In this document: in pieces, positions 1-5,412 of the stretch
Layout: every line of letters begins with the position of its first letter
Numbering within the stretch: position 1 is the first letter of the stretch
From: Flavobacteriaceae bacterium
GTDB taxonomy: Bacteria; Bacteroidota; Bacteroidia; Flavobacteriales; Flavobacteriaceae
Length of the DNA: 5,828 nucleotides
Direction: 5' to 3'
NCBI GenBank assembly: GCA_030590765.1
Contig: JAUVCP010000160.1
Coordinates: 1-5,828 of the forward strand
Translations under genes and position numbers: made by a program
The notes under the pieces: generated by a model
Database searches by the model: none
Seen by the model: the letters and a program-made list of their open reading frames with translations, nothing else
What the model was told of the DNA's origin: nothing

Positions 1-39
1 TCGTAGTTATTTCAAGCATAAAAAACAACAATGAAAAAC
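1..39 (+). repeat. Direct repeat copy 1 (at least 39 bp), inside marC, flush with left edge
   Basis: Bases 1-39 are identical to 815-853. With mismatches only at 40 and 44, similarity runs to base 46 (44 of 46). The copy starts at the window's first base, so its true left boundary is unknown. It is read in the marC frame as VVISSIKNNNEK. A 39-base exact match cannot be chance in 5.8 kb, even at this AT content. It is a duplication, a recombination junction or an assembly join. Confidence 0.9.
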
Positions 40-563
40 GAAATCACACTGCAAAAAAAGCAAGTATTATTGCTTTTTTTACGATTATAGCATTTGCTTT
101 TTCCGGACAAATATTATTTAAATTCTTTGGTATATCTGTCAATAGTTTTCGTATTGGTGGTGGTGTAATATTTTTTGCAATGGGTTGGGACATGCTGCAG
201 GCAAGACTAGGTAATATCAAGCATACCGATGATGAAACTAAAATTGATGCCTACGTAAATGACATTTCTGTTACCCCTTTGGCAATTCCAATGATCTGTG
301 GACCAGGAGCTATCACCAATGCTATTATTTTAATGGAAAGTTCAGATACGGTCATAAAAAAGATCATACTAATAACAGTTATATTTTTAGTATTACTACT
401 TACATACTTTATATTAAGAGGTGCAGGTAAAATAACTGATAAATTAGGAGAAACAGGTAATAAAGTAATGATGCGTTTAATGGGGTTGATCGTAATGGTG
501 ATTGCAGTTGAATTTTTCTTTAGTGGTTTAAAACCAATAATTATGGACATGATCAATGGATAA
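1..563 (+). CDS. MarC family integral membrane protein, 5' end missing or chimeric
   Basis: This is the C-terminal 186 residues of a MarC (UPF0056) inner-membrane protein. The frame is open to the left edge, with the first whole codon at 3, so the ATG at 180 is internal. Numbering from that first codon, I see a hydrophobic helix at about 22-38, then GISVNSFRIGGGVIFF with DMLQAR (about 43-68), a charged loop (about 69-88), the family hallmark PLAIPMICGPGAI (92-104), a helix at about 119-138, and a last helix at about 156-176 after the TGNKVMMRLMG segment. The family usually has about 200-220 residues and six membrane segments, so only a few dozen N-terminal residues are absent. MarC was once linked to multiple antibiotic resistance, but the family's function is unsettled. 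The first 12 residues (VVISSIKNNNEK) are identical in DNA and frame to part of the downstream hydrolase and may not belong to MarC. The stop overlaps the hydrolase start by 8 nt, which suggests coupled translation. Confidence 0.88.
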   Translation, partial: VVISSIKNNNEKRNHTAKKASIIAFFTIIAFAFSGQILFKFFGISVNSFRIGGGVIFFAMGWDMLQARLGNIKHTDDETKIDAYVNDISVTPLAIPMICGPGAITNAIILMESSDTVIKKIILITVIFLVLLLTYFILRGAGKITDKLGETGNKVMMRLMGLIVMVIAVEFFFSGLKPIIMDMING

Positions 564-1212
564 CAAAACACATATCTATTTTATGCCTGGCCTTGCTGCC
601 AGTTCAAAAATATTTGAGCATATACGTATGCCAAAAGATCAATATGAACTTCATTTTTTAGAATGGCTTTTACCGGAAACACCAGATGAAACTTTAGAAA
701 ATTACTGTAAAAGATTATCAGAAAGTATTACCCACAAAAATCCTGTTTTGATAGGTGTTTCCTTTGGGGGAATGATCGTACAGGAATTGGGAAAAATAAT
801 TCCCACACAAAAGATCGTAGTTATTTCAAGCATAAAAAACAACAATGAAAAACCAAAACATTTTGTTTTTATGCAAAGAACCAGGTTCTATAAATTATTT
901 CCTTCCGGAAGAATATCAAAAATGAATGGTTTACCTACCTTTGGACTCAGCAAATCCTTAAAAAGGAAATTAGATCTGTATAACAAATATCTTGGTGTAA
1001 GAGATAAAAAATATCTGGATTGGGCAGTTTATAATGTGCTGCATTGGAAAACGGATAAAGATCTCATCAATCTGGTTCACATCCACGGAAGTGATGATGA
1101 AATTTTTCCAATAAAATATATAAAAAAAAGTATTATTATTGAAGGAGGAACCCATGCCATGATTATTACAAAAGCAAAAAAAATAAGCCAGATCCTTGAA
1201 GAATTAGTTTAA
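556..1212 (+). CDS. Alpha/beta hydrolase fold protein
   Basis: A 218-residue cytoplasmic alpha/beta hydrolase with no signal peptide. An early strand and oxyanion-type loop reads HIYFMPGLAASSKIF (6-20). The nucleophile elbow is GVSFGG, with Ser69. The acid is probably Asp181 in HGSDDEIFP, and the catalytic His is His200 in GGTHAMI. All three triad positions are present, so the enzyme is probably active. The substrate cannot be inferred; small esterases and thioesterase-like enzymes of this size are common in Flavobacteriia. The start at 556 sits inside the marC 3' end (ATG within the last codons, 8 nt overlap), and rfbC begins 3 nt after the stop, so the gene sits in a tight operon. No Shine-Dalgarno sequence is visible, as expected in Bacteroidota. 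Residues 88-99, following the nucleophile elbow, are encoded by the second copy of the 39-bp repeat. Here the segment fits the hydrolase fold (strand followed by SS), so this is probably its native home. Confidence 0.85.
   Translation: MDNKTHIYFMPGLAASSKIFEHIRMPKDQYELHFLEWLLPETPDETLENYCKRLSESITHKNPVLIGVSFGGMIVQELGKIIPTQKIVVISSIKNNNEKPKHFVFMQRTRFYKLFPSGRISKMNGLPTFGLSKSLKRKLDLYNKYLGVRDKKYLDWAVYNVLHWKTDKDLINLVHIHGSDDEIFPIKYIKKSIIIEGGTHAMIITKAKKISQILEELV
815..853 (+). repeat. Direct repeat copy 2, inside the hydrolase gene
   Basis: Identical over 39 bases to 1-39. It encodes hydrolase residues 88-99 in the same reading frame as the marC copy. The two copies are 814 bp apart. The hydrolase context (a beta strand then SS-I-K after the nucleophile elbow) looks natural, so this is probably the original copy. 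Confidence 0.9.
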
Positions 1213-1215
1213 AAA

Positions 1216-1755
1216 ATGATCATAGAAAACACACCTATTAAAGACCTTATGTTAATCACACCCAATGTGTTTGGGGATGAACGAGGGTATTTTATGGAAA
1301 CTTATAATAAAAAAAGATTAGAAAAAGCAATCAAATCTGCATTTGTTCAAGACAATGAATCACTGTCTCAAAAAGGGGTTTTAAGGGGTTTACATTTTCA
1401 AAAACCTCCATTTGCACAAGCAAAATTGATAAGAGTCATTTTTGGCAGTATTCTTGATGTAGCTGTAGATATAAGGAAGAACTCAGAAACTTACGGACAA
1501 CATTTCAAACATATTTTAAGTTCCGGAAATAGAAAACAGCTATACATTCCTGCTGGATTTGCCCATGGTTTCTTATGTTTAGAAGACAATACGATTGTCA
1601 ACTATAAATGTTCTGAATTTTATAATAAGAACAGTGAGGCTTCCCTTTTATGGAATGATGCAGAATTAAATATTGACTGGGGGATGGAAGATCCTATTTT
1701 AGCCGAAAAAGATAAATTGGCTGAAAAATTTAGTACATTTGAAAATCCCTTTTAA
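1216..1755 (+). CDS. rfbC: dTDP-4-dehydrorhamnose 3,5-epimerase (RmlC)
   Basis: A 179-residue cytosolic cupin epimerase, full length for the family. It converts dTDP-4-keto-6-deoxy-D-glucose to dTDP-4-keto-L-rhamnose, the third step of dTDP-L-rhamnose synthesis for surface polysaccharides. Diagnostic motifs are VFGDERGYFMETYN (18-31), FVQDNESLS, VLRGLHFQ with the catalytic base His60, the basic residue Lys70, DVAVDIRKNS (81-90), QLYIPAGFAHGF (108-119, with His117), Tyr130 (matching the catalytic Tyr) and LLWNDAELNIDW (144-155). Asp166 in LAEKDK fits the Asp of the His-Asp dyad, judged by spacing to the Salmonella enzyme as I remember it. The gene starts 3 nt after the hydrolase stop. The usual partners rmlA, rmlB and rmlD are not in this window, so they must be elsewhere or upstream. 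Being apart from them is not rare in Flavobacteriia. Confidence 0.95.
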   Translation: MIIENTPIKDLMLITPNVFGDERGYFMETYNKKRLEKAIKSAFVQDNESLSQKGVLRGLHFQKPPFAQAKLIRVIFGSILDVAVDIRKNSETYGQHFKHILSSGNRKQLYIPAGFAHGFLCLEDNTIVNYKCSEFYNKNSEASLLWNDAELNIDWGMEDPILAEKDKLAEKFSTFENPF

Positions 1756-1773
1756 TTTGAAAAGAATAAAGTT

Positions 1774-2694
1774 ATGAATAGAGCTCCCCGTTTTATTATC
1801 GTTTTGAGTGTTGTACTTTTAGGTATTTTTTTAATAAATGCTGTAAAAAAAACAGATGTTTCACAAAAGGATGACTTGAATGACCCTAAAAAAAACACAA
1901 GTGAAACCTATCAGATCAAGGCATTAAAAATACCTGATAATTTAAACTTTGCTGGTGAGAGAGTTCCTGTTGAAAAAGAAGATATCAAAGAAAGAATTGA
2001 TCGTGAATTATTAGTAAATACATACTGGCAATCTAACGGATTGTTATACTTTAAAAGGTCTCACAAATTCTTTCCTGTGATAGAACCTATTTTAAAAAAA
2101 TACGGTATTCCGAATGATTTTAAGTATTTAGCTTTGATTGAAAGCGGATTGCAAAATGTAACTTCTCCTGCAGGTGCAAAAGGATTTTGGCAACTAATGC
2201 CTGCAACAGCAAAAGAATATGGATTAGAAGTGAACAGCAATGTGGATGAAAGATATAACATTGAAAAATCAACCGTTGCAGCTTGTAAATACCTATTGGA
2301 ATCAAAAGAACAGTTTGGTAACTGGACATTAGTAGCTGCTTCATATAATGCCGGTAAAAGAGGAATCTCCAGAAGAATTGAAGCACAAAAAGTAACTGAT
2401 TATTACGATTTATTATTGGTTGATGAAACTGCTCGTTATTTGCCTAGAATTGTTGCTGTAAAAGAAATATTGAACAACCCAAAGAAATATGGTTTTATCT
2501 TTGAAAAAGAAGATCTTTATAACAACGTTCGAACAAAAAAACTAAAAATTGACACTGCAATTACGGATTTAGCTTCCTTTGCAATAAATCAGGAAATTAA
2601 TTATAAAATATTAAAAATCCACAATCCCTGGTTACGTGAAAATAAATTAAATAATAAGTCTAGAAGACTTTATGAGATAGAAATTCCGATATAA
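1774..2694 (+). CDS. MltD-like lytic transglycosylase, membrane-anchored or secreted
   Basis: A 306-residue peptidoglycan lytic transglycosylase (GH23, SLT domain) that would cleave the MurNAc-GlcNAc bond with 1,6-anhydro product formation in the periplasm. A hydrophobic N-terminal segment at 7-22 after Arg6 acts as signal peptide or anchor; there is no lipobox Cys. A variable linker follows to about residue 70. The SLT core spans about 100-235: FKYLALIESG with catalytic Glu123, SPAGAKGFWQLMPATA (131-146), AASYNAGKRGI (188-198) and ARYLPRIVAVKEI (220-232). The C-terminal 241-306 region, with NPWLRENKL, ends in YEIEIPI and resembles the tail of other Bacteroidota MltD-like proteins. No LysM repeat is present, unlike E. 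coli MltD. It lies 18 nt after rfbC and 17 nt before the DUF1456 gene, so it is probably co-transcribed. Confidence 0.92.
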   Translation: MNRAPRFIIVLSVVLLGIFLINAVKKTDVSQKDDLNDPKKNTSETYQIKALKIPDNLNFAGERVPVEKEDIKERIDRELLVNTYWQSNGLLYFKRSHKFFPVIEPILKKYGIPNDFKYLALIESGLQNVTSPAGAKGFWQLMPATAKEYGLEVNSNVDERYNIEKSTVAACKYLLESKEQFGNWTLVAASYNAGKRGISRRIEAQKVTDYYDLLLVDETARYLPRIVAVKEILNNPKKYGFIFEKEDLYNNVRTKKLKIDTAITDLASFAINQEINYKILKIHNPWLRENKLNNKSRRLYEIEIPI

Positions 2695-2711
2695 CATTGT
2701 AATATTAATCC

Positions 2712-2954
2712 ATGGCTTTAACCAATAATGATGTTTTTAAAAAACTACGAGTTGCACTTAAACTACGTGATGACGATATTGTAAAAATTTGTAGTCTTGT
2801 CGATTTTAAAGTTTCTAAAAGTGAATTAGGTGCAATTTTCAGAAATGAAAACCACCCTAAATATATGGAATGTGGTGATCAGTTCCTTCGAAATTTTTTA
2901 AACGGACTAGTAATTCATTTAAGAGGACCGATGCCTCCTAAATCCAAAAAATAA
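2712..2954 (+). CDS. DUF1456 family protein, single-repeat form
   Basis: An 80-residue, probably cytosolic protein of the DUF1456 family (E. coli YehS). YehS has two tandem copies of a roughly 65-residue unit; this protein has one, and it resembles the second YehS unit. The match covers NNDVFKKLRVAL, the KLRDDDIVKI segment, VSKSELGAIFRN (34-45), then YMECGDQFLRNFLNGL (51-66) and a short basic tail ending in KSKK. The molecular function is unknown. It follows the transglycosylase by 17 nt and ends the plus-strand run. Its TAA (2952-2954) directly abuts the reverse-complement stop of the convergent flavoprotein gene. One-repeat forms are, as I recall, normal in Flavobacteriia, so this is not an obvious truncation. 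Confidence 0.87.
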   Translation: MALTNNDVFKKLRVALKLRDDDIVKICSLVDFKVSKSELGAIFRNENHPKYMECGDQFLRNFLNGLVIHLRGPMPPKSKK

Positions 2955-2979
2955 TCAGCAAAGTGATTGTTTTGTTTTC
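2951..2979 (+). terminator. Weak hairpin over the convergent stop codons
   Basis: Bases 2953-2957 (AATCA) pair with 2964-2968 (TGATT) around a six-base loop. A T-G wobble and an A-T pair extend the stem to about 7 bp. The plus strand then reads GTTTTGTTTT. This could end the plus-strand operon, but the stem is short and AT-rich. The hairpin includes both the DUF1456 TAA and the opposing TGA. Confidence 0.3.
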
Positions 2980-3893
2980 TCAAACTCATCAATTATTTCT
3001 GCTATAATTTCCTTGGCGGAATTTATTTCATGAATCAATCCAGCAACTTGCCCAATTTCAAGTTCTCCATTTTCTAGATCGCCTTCAAACATTCCTTTTT
3101 TAGCTCTGGCTCTACCCAATAACTCTTTTAATTGTTCGATATTTGGTTTTTTTAAATATAAATCTTGAACTTGATAGTAGAATTTATTTTTTATCAACCT
3201 CACCGGAATCAATTCTTTTAAAGTCAGATCAGTACCAGCATCTTTCGTTTCTACAACAGAATTCTTAAAATTAATATGAGCAGAAGACTCTTCACTGGCA
3301 ACAAATCTGCTACCAATTTGAACTCCATCAGCTCCCAGTACCATCGCTGCTAACATTCCTTTACCTGTTGCAATTCCGCCTGCAGCGATTAAAGGAATAT
3401 TAATTTTTTCCTTTACCATGGGTATTAGTGTAAAGGTGGTAGTTTCTTCTCTTCCATTATGTCCACCTGCCTCAAAACCTTCAGCAACAATTGCATCTAC
3501 ACCTGCTTCCTGCGATTTTAAAGCAAATTTTACACTGCTCACTACATGAACAACTTTGATATTATGTTCCTGAAAATACTTGGTATATAGTTTTGGATTT
3601 CCCGCAGAAGTAAAAACTATTTTTACTCCTTCATCAATAATAATTTTAAGAATTTCATCTAGATCAGGATAAAAAAGTGGAATGTTTACACCAAATGGCT
3701 TGTCAGTTGCCTTTTTACACTTTTGAATATGCTCTCGTAAAACATCCGGATACATGGAACCTGCTCCTATCAATCCCAAACCACCCGCATTACTAACTGC
3801 AGCTGCTAATTTATAACCACTTACCCAGATCATTCCTCCCTGAATAATAGGGTATTTTATATTAAAAAGTTTAGTGATCTTATTATGTTTCAT
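2955..3893 (-). CDS. FabK / nitronate monooxygenase-like FMN-dependent flavoprotein
   Basis: A 312-residue TIM-barrel flavoprotein of the NMO/2-nitropropane dioxygenase superfamily, cytosolic. I start it at ATG 3893 because the family consensus begins there (ITKLFNIKYPIIQGGMIWVS). The frame is open to an ATG at 4004, but those 37 extra residues have no family character and are encoded by an inverted repeat. Motifs: PIIQGGM (15-21), NAGGLGLIGAG (35-45), KPFGVNIPL (65-73), AEGFEAGGHNG with His145 (137-147), LIAAGGIATGKG (168-179), GADGVQIGSRF (187-197) and GQVAGLI near the C-terminus (281-287). The GGHNG motif, GQVAGLI and general layout match FabK (enoyl-ACP reductase II) as remembered from Streptococcus pneumoniae at least as well as nitronate monooxygenase. 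The call is therefore either FabK-like fatty-acid synthesis or nitronate detoxification, and motifs alone do not decide. It is separated from upstream mnmA by 214 nt and probably has its own promoter. Confidence 0.87.
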   Translation of the reverse strand: MKHNKITKLFNIKYPIIQGGMIWVSGYKLAAAVSNAGGLGLIGAGSMYPDVLREHIQKCKKATDKPFGVNIPLFYPDLDEILKIIIDEGVKIVFTSAGNPKLYTKYFQEHNIKVVHVVSSVKFALKSQEAGVDAIVAEGFEAGGHNGREETTTFTLIPMVKEKINIPLIAAGGIATGKGMLAAMVLGADGVQIGSRFVASEESSAHINFKNSVVETKDAGTDLTLKELIPVRLIKNKFYYQVQDLYLKKPNIEQLKELLGRARAKKGMFEGDLENGELEIGQVAGLIHEINSAKEIIAEIIDEFEKTKQSLC

Positions 3894-3921
3894 TTTTTTA
3901 AAATTATTGACATTGCCGGTC

Positions 3922-4005
3922 TTTGTGCAACTTAGTGGTAATTGAAATTCTATGCCATTATTTACAAAATGACTGTTACGCAAAGGAACACCAAGTAAGC
4001 ACAAA
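3922..4005. repeat. Imperfect inverted repeat, probable decayed intergenic repeat
   Basis: The left arm 3922-3939 begins TTTGTGC and continues through CTT.GTG. The right arm 3987-4005 is its imperfect reverse complement. By hand, about 15 of 18 positions pair, with one bulged A and a spacer of about 47 nt. A 7-bp direct repeat CGCAAAG occurs at 3979-3985 and 4013-4019, and CTGTTA (3973-3978) is inverted as TAACAG (4025-4030). The wording (CACTAAGTTGCACAAAG and CGCAAAG on one strand) resembles dispersed intergenic repeats I recall from Bacteroidota genomes. It fills most of the mnmA-flavoprotein gap. No RNA gene is evident in that gap. Confidence 0.55.
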
Positions 4006-4014
4006 ACTGTCTCG

Positions 4015-4022
4015 CAAAGATA
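4015..4022 (-). promoter_or_regulatory. Possible -7 box (TATCTTTG) for the flavoprotein gene
   Basis: The minus strand reads TATCTTTG, an exact match to the Bacteroidota TAnnTTTG -7 consensus, about 120 nt upstream of the flavoprotein ATG. No TTG is found at the usual 17-23 nt upstream, and the box overlaps a repeat arm that itself contains CTTTGCG, so the match may be fortuitous. It lies downstream of a terminator-like hairpin after mnmA, a logical place for a promoter. Confidence 0.35.
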
Positions 4023-4046
4023 AATAACAGAATGTTACATCATTAT

Positions 4047-4091
4047 AAAAAACAACCATTGAAAATTACAAATTTATTCCAGCAATTCAAT
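4047..4091 (-). terminator. Possible intrinsic terminator after mnmA
   Basis: On the minus strand ATTGAA (4091-4086) can pair with TTCAAT (4063-4058); an alternative pairing gives 8 AT-rich pairs with a 2-nt bulge. After a few bases come six Ts (4052-4047). The stem is weak and the loop long, but the T-run position and the site 17 nt past the mnmA stop suit a terminator. Confidence 0.3.
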
Positions 4092-4107
4092 TTTTTTTCA
4101 AAAGTAT

Positions 4108-5295
4108 TTATGAAATTACCCCAGAACCTAATAATTCTTCTCCCTGATACCAGGCAACAAATTGTCCTTCTGTAATGGCTGACTGCTTATTTTCAAAGGC
4201 TACATATAATCTGTTTTTAAATTTATAAATTCTTGCTTTTTCAAGAGTTTGTCGGTATCGGATTCTTGCCATCACTTCCATTTCTTCTCCTTCTTTCAAT
4301 TCCAAATCTGGACGAATCCAGTGAATTTCTTCATTGCTTACAAACAAAACATCCCTATATAATCCTGGATGATTCTTTCCTTCTCCTGTATAGATTATAT
4401 TTTTAACTACATCCGTATCTATCACAAAAAGAGGTTCAACAGTACCTCCTACTGCAAGTCCTCTACGCTGTCCTTTAGTAAAATAATGTGCTCCTTGATG
4501 TTTTCCTACAACTTTTCCTTCTTCCTTTGAATAGATATTTTTTTTGCTATAAAATTCTAACTCTTCTTCTTTATCTTTAAATTCAGGTACTTCTCTATCG
4601 TATATTGGAGAATTTTTTGCAATATCAACTATAACTCCCTCTTTCGGTTTTAATTTTTGCTGTAAAAATTCGGGTAAACGAACCTTACCAATAAAACATA
4701 AACCCTGAGAATCTTTTTTTTCTGCGGTAACCAGATCAAGATCTGTTGCAATTTTTCGCACTTCAGGTTTGGTCAGTTCTCCAATAGGGAAAAGAGATTT
4801 TGCCAGTTGATCTTGTGATAATTGACATAAAAAATAAGACTGATCTTTATTATTGTCTTTTCCAGCTAGAAGCTGATAGACTTTCTTTTCATCTTTATCA
4901 AATTCCGATTTACGGCAATAATGACCTGTAGCTACATAATCTGCTCCAAGATTTATTGCTATTTTCATAAAAACATCAAATTTGATCTCACGGTTACATA
5001 AAACATCCGGATTTGGGGTTCTGCCCAATTCGTATTCACGAAACATATAATCAACAATACGTTCTTTATATTGCTCACTTAGATCAACCACCTGAAAAGG
5101 AATCCCAAGTTTATCTGCCACAAGCATAGCATCATTGCTATCTTCTAACCATGGACATTCATTAGAAATAGTTACGGAATCATCATGCCAATTTTTCATA
5201 AAAAGGCCAATAACCTCATATCCCTGCTCTTTTAACAAATATGCTGCAACACTTGAATCAACACCACCAGAAAGTCCAACAATTACACGTTTCAT
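4108..5295 (-). CDS. mnmA: tRNA-specific 2-thiouridylase MnmA
   Basis: A 395-residue cytosolic enzyme that adds sulfur at C2 of wobble uridine 34 in tRNAs for Lys, Glu and Gln, using ATP and a persulfide relay. Features in order: the PP-loop GLSGGVDSS (7-15); FMKNWHDD (32-39); [14 protein letters not shown] with catalytic Cys100 (93-106); ATGHY (122-126); KDQSYFL (150-156); DSQGLCFIG with persulfide Cys200 (195-203); and [11 protein letters not shown] (274-284) at the start of the C-terminal beta-barrel region. Both catalytic cysteines are present. The protein is longer than E. coli MnmA (about 368 residues), mainly through a charged segment at about 225-262 ([16 protein letters not shown]) before GKHQGAHYF, which I recognise as usual in Bacteroidota. 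The start at 5295 is fixed by the [11 protein letters not shown] consensus. A TATCTTTG box lies just upstream, and a terminator isolates the gene from the MORN gene before it. Confidence 0.97.
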   Translation of the reverse strand: MKRVIVGLSGGVDSSVAAYLLKEQGYEVIGLFMKNWHDDSVTISNECPWLEDSNDAMLVADKLGIPFQVVDLSEQYKERIVDYMFREYELGRTPNPDVLCNREIKFDVFMKIAINLGADYVATGHYCRKSEFDKDEKKVYQLLAGKDNNKDQSYFLCQLSQDQLAKSLFPIGELTKPEVRKIATDLDLVTAEKKDSQGLCFIGKVRLPEFLQQKLKPKEGVIVDIAKNSPIYDREVPEFKDKEEELEFYSKKNIYSKEEGKVVGKHQGAHYFTKGQRRGLAVGGTVEPLFVIDTDVVKNIIYTGEGKNHPGLYRDVLFVSNEEIHWIRPDLELKEGEEMEVMARIRYRQTLEKARIYKFKNRLYVAFENKQSAITEGQFVAWYQGEELLGSGVIS

Positions 5296-5312
5296 AACTT
5301 TTTTTTGAAGTG

Positions 5313-5320
5313 CAAAGATA
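5313..5320 (-). promoter_or_regulatory. Probable mnmA promoter -7 box (TATCTTTG)
   Basis: The minus strand reads TATCTTTGCA, a full match to TAnnTTTG, 17 nt upstream of the mnmA ATG. Transcription starting 5-7 nt after the box would give a leader of only about 10-12 nt. The -33 TTG is not clean: TTA in CTTAATT sits at about 20 nt spacing. Its place between the upstream terminator and the mnmA start supports the call. Confidence 0.6.
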
Positions 5321-5366
5321 TGAAAAACAAGATCTAGAATTAAGATAAAAGTCTTAAGAGTTAACT

Positions 5367-5398
5367 AAAAAACATATCAGTAATTTGAACTACTGATA
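5367..5398 (-). terminator. Rho-independent terminator after the MORN-repeat gene
   Basis: A perfect 8-bp stem, TATCAGTA (5375-5382) with TACTGATA (5391-5398), encloses an 8-nt loop. On the minus strand it is followed by TG and six Ts (5372-5367). It begins 15 nt after the stop of the MORN gene. The plus strand lacks a T-run on the other side, so it acts in the minus direction and separates that gene from mnmA. Confidence 0.75.
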
Positions 5399-5412
5399 AC
5401 TAAAACCATTAA

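Noticed and set aside
180..563. marC starting at the ATG at 180
   Set aside because: The frame upstream to base 3 encodes recognisable MarC sequence (KKAS helix, GISVNSFRIGGG), so this ATG is internal.
1734..1741. TACATTTG as a -7 promoter box for the lytic transglycosylase
   Set aside because: It matches TAnnTTTG, but the nearest TTG is only 14 nt upstream, shorter than the usual spacing. It also lies in the rfbC coding end, so chance is likely in AT-rich DNA.
3894..4004. N-terminal extension of the flavoprotein frame to an ATG at 4004
   Set aside because: The 37 extra residues lack family similarity and are encoded by an inverted-repeat region. The family N-terminus starts at the ATG at 3893.
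4099..4106. TACTTTTG on the minus strand right after the mnmA stop as a promoter
   Set aside because: No -33 element is visible, and it lies before the terminator-like hairpin. The box at 4022-4015 is better placed.
3738..5013. Fourteen-base match (taaaacatccggat) between the flavoprotein and mnmA genes
   Set aside because: Both sites encode PDVL with the same codons. This is a short coding coincidence and not a repeat element.
5359..5366. Palindrome AGTTAACT and nearby CTTAAG as an operator
   Set aside because: Short AT-rich palindromes are expected by chance here, and there is no second copy or regulator gene nearby.
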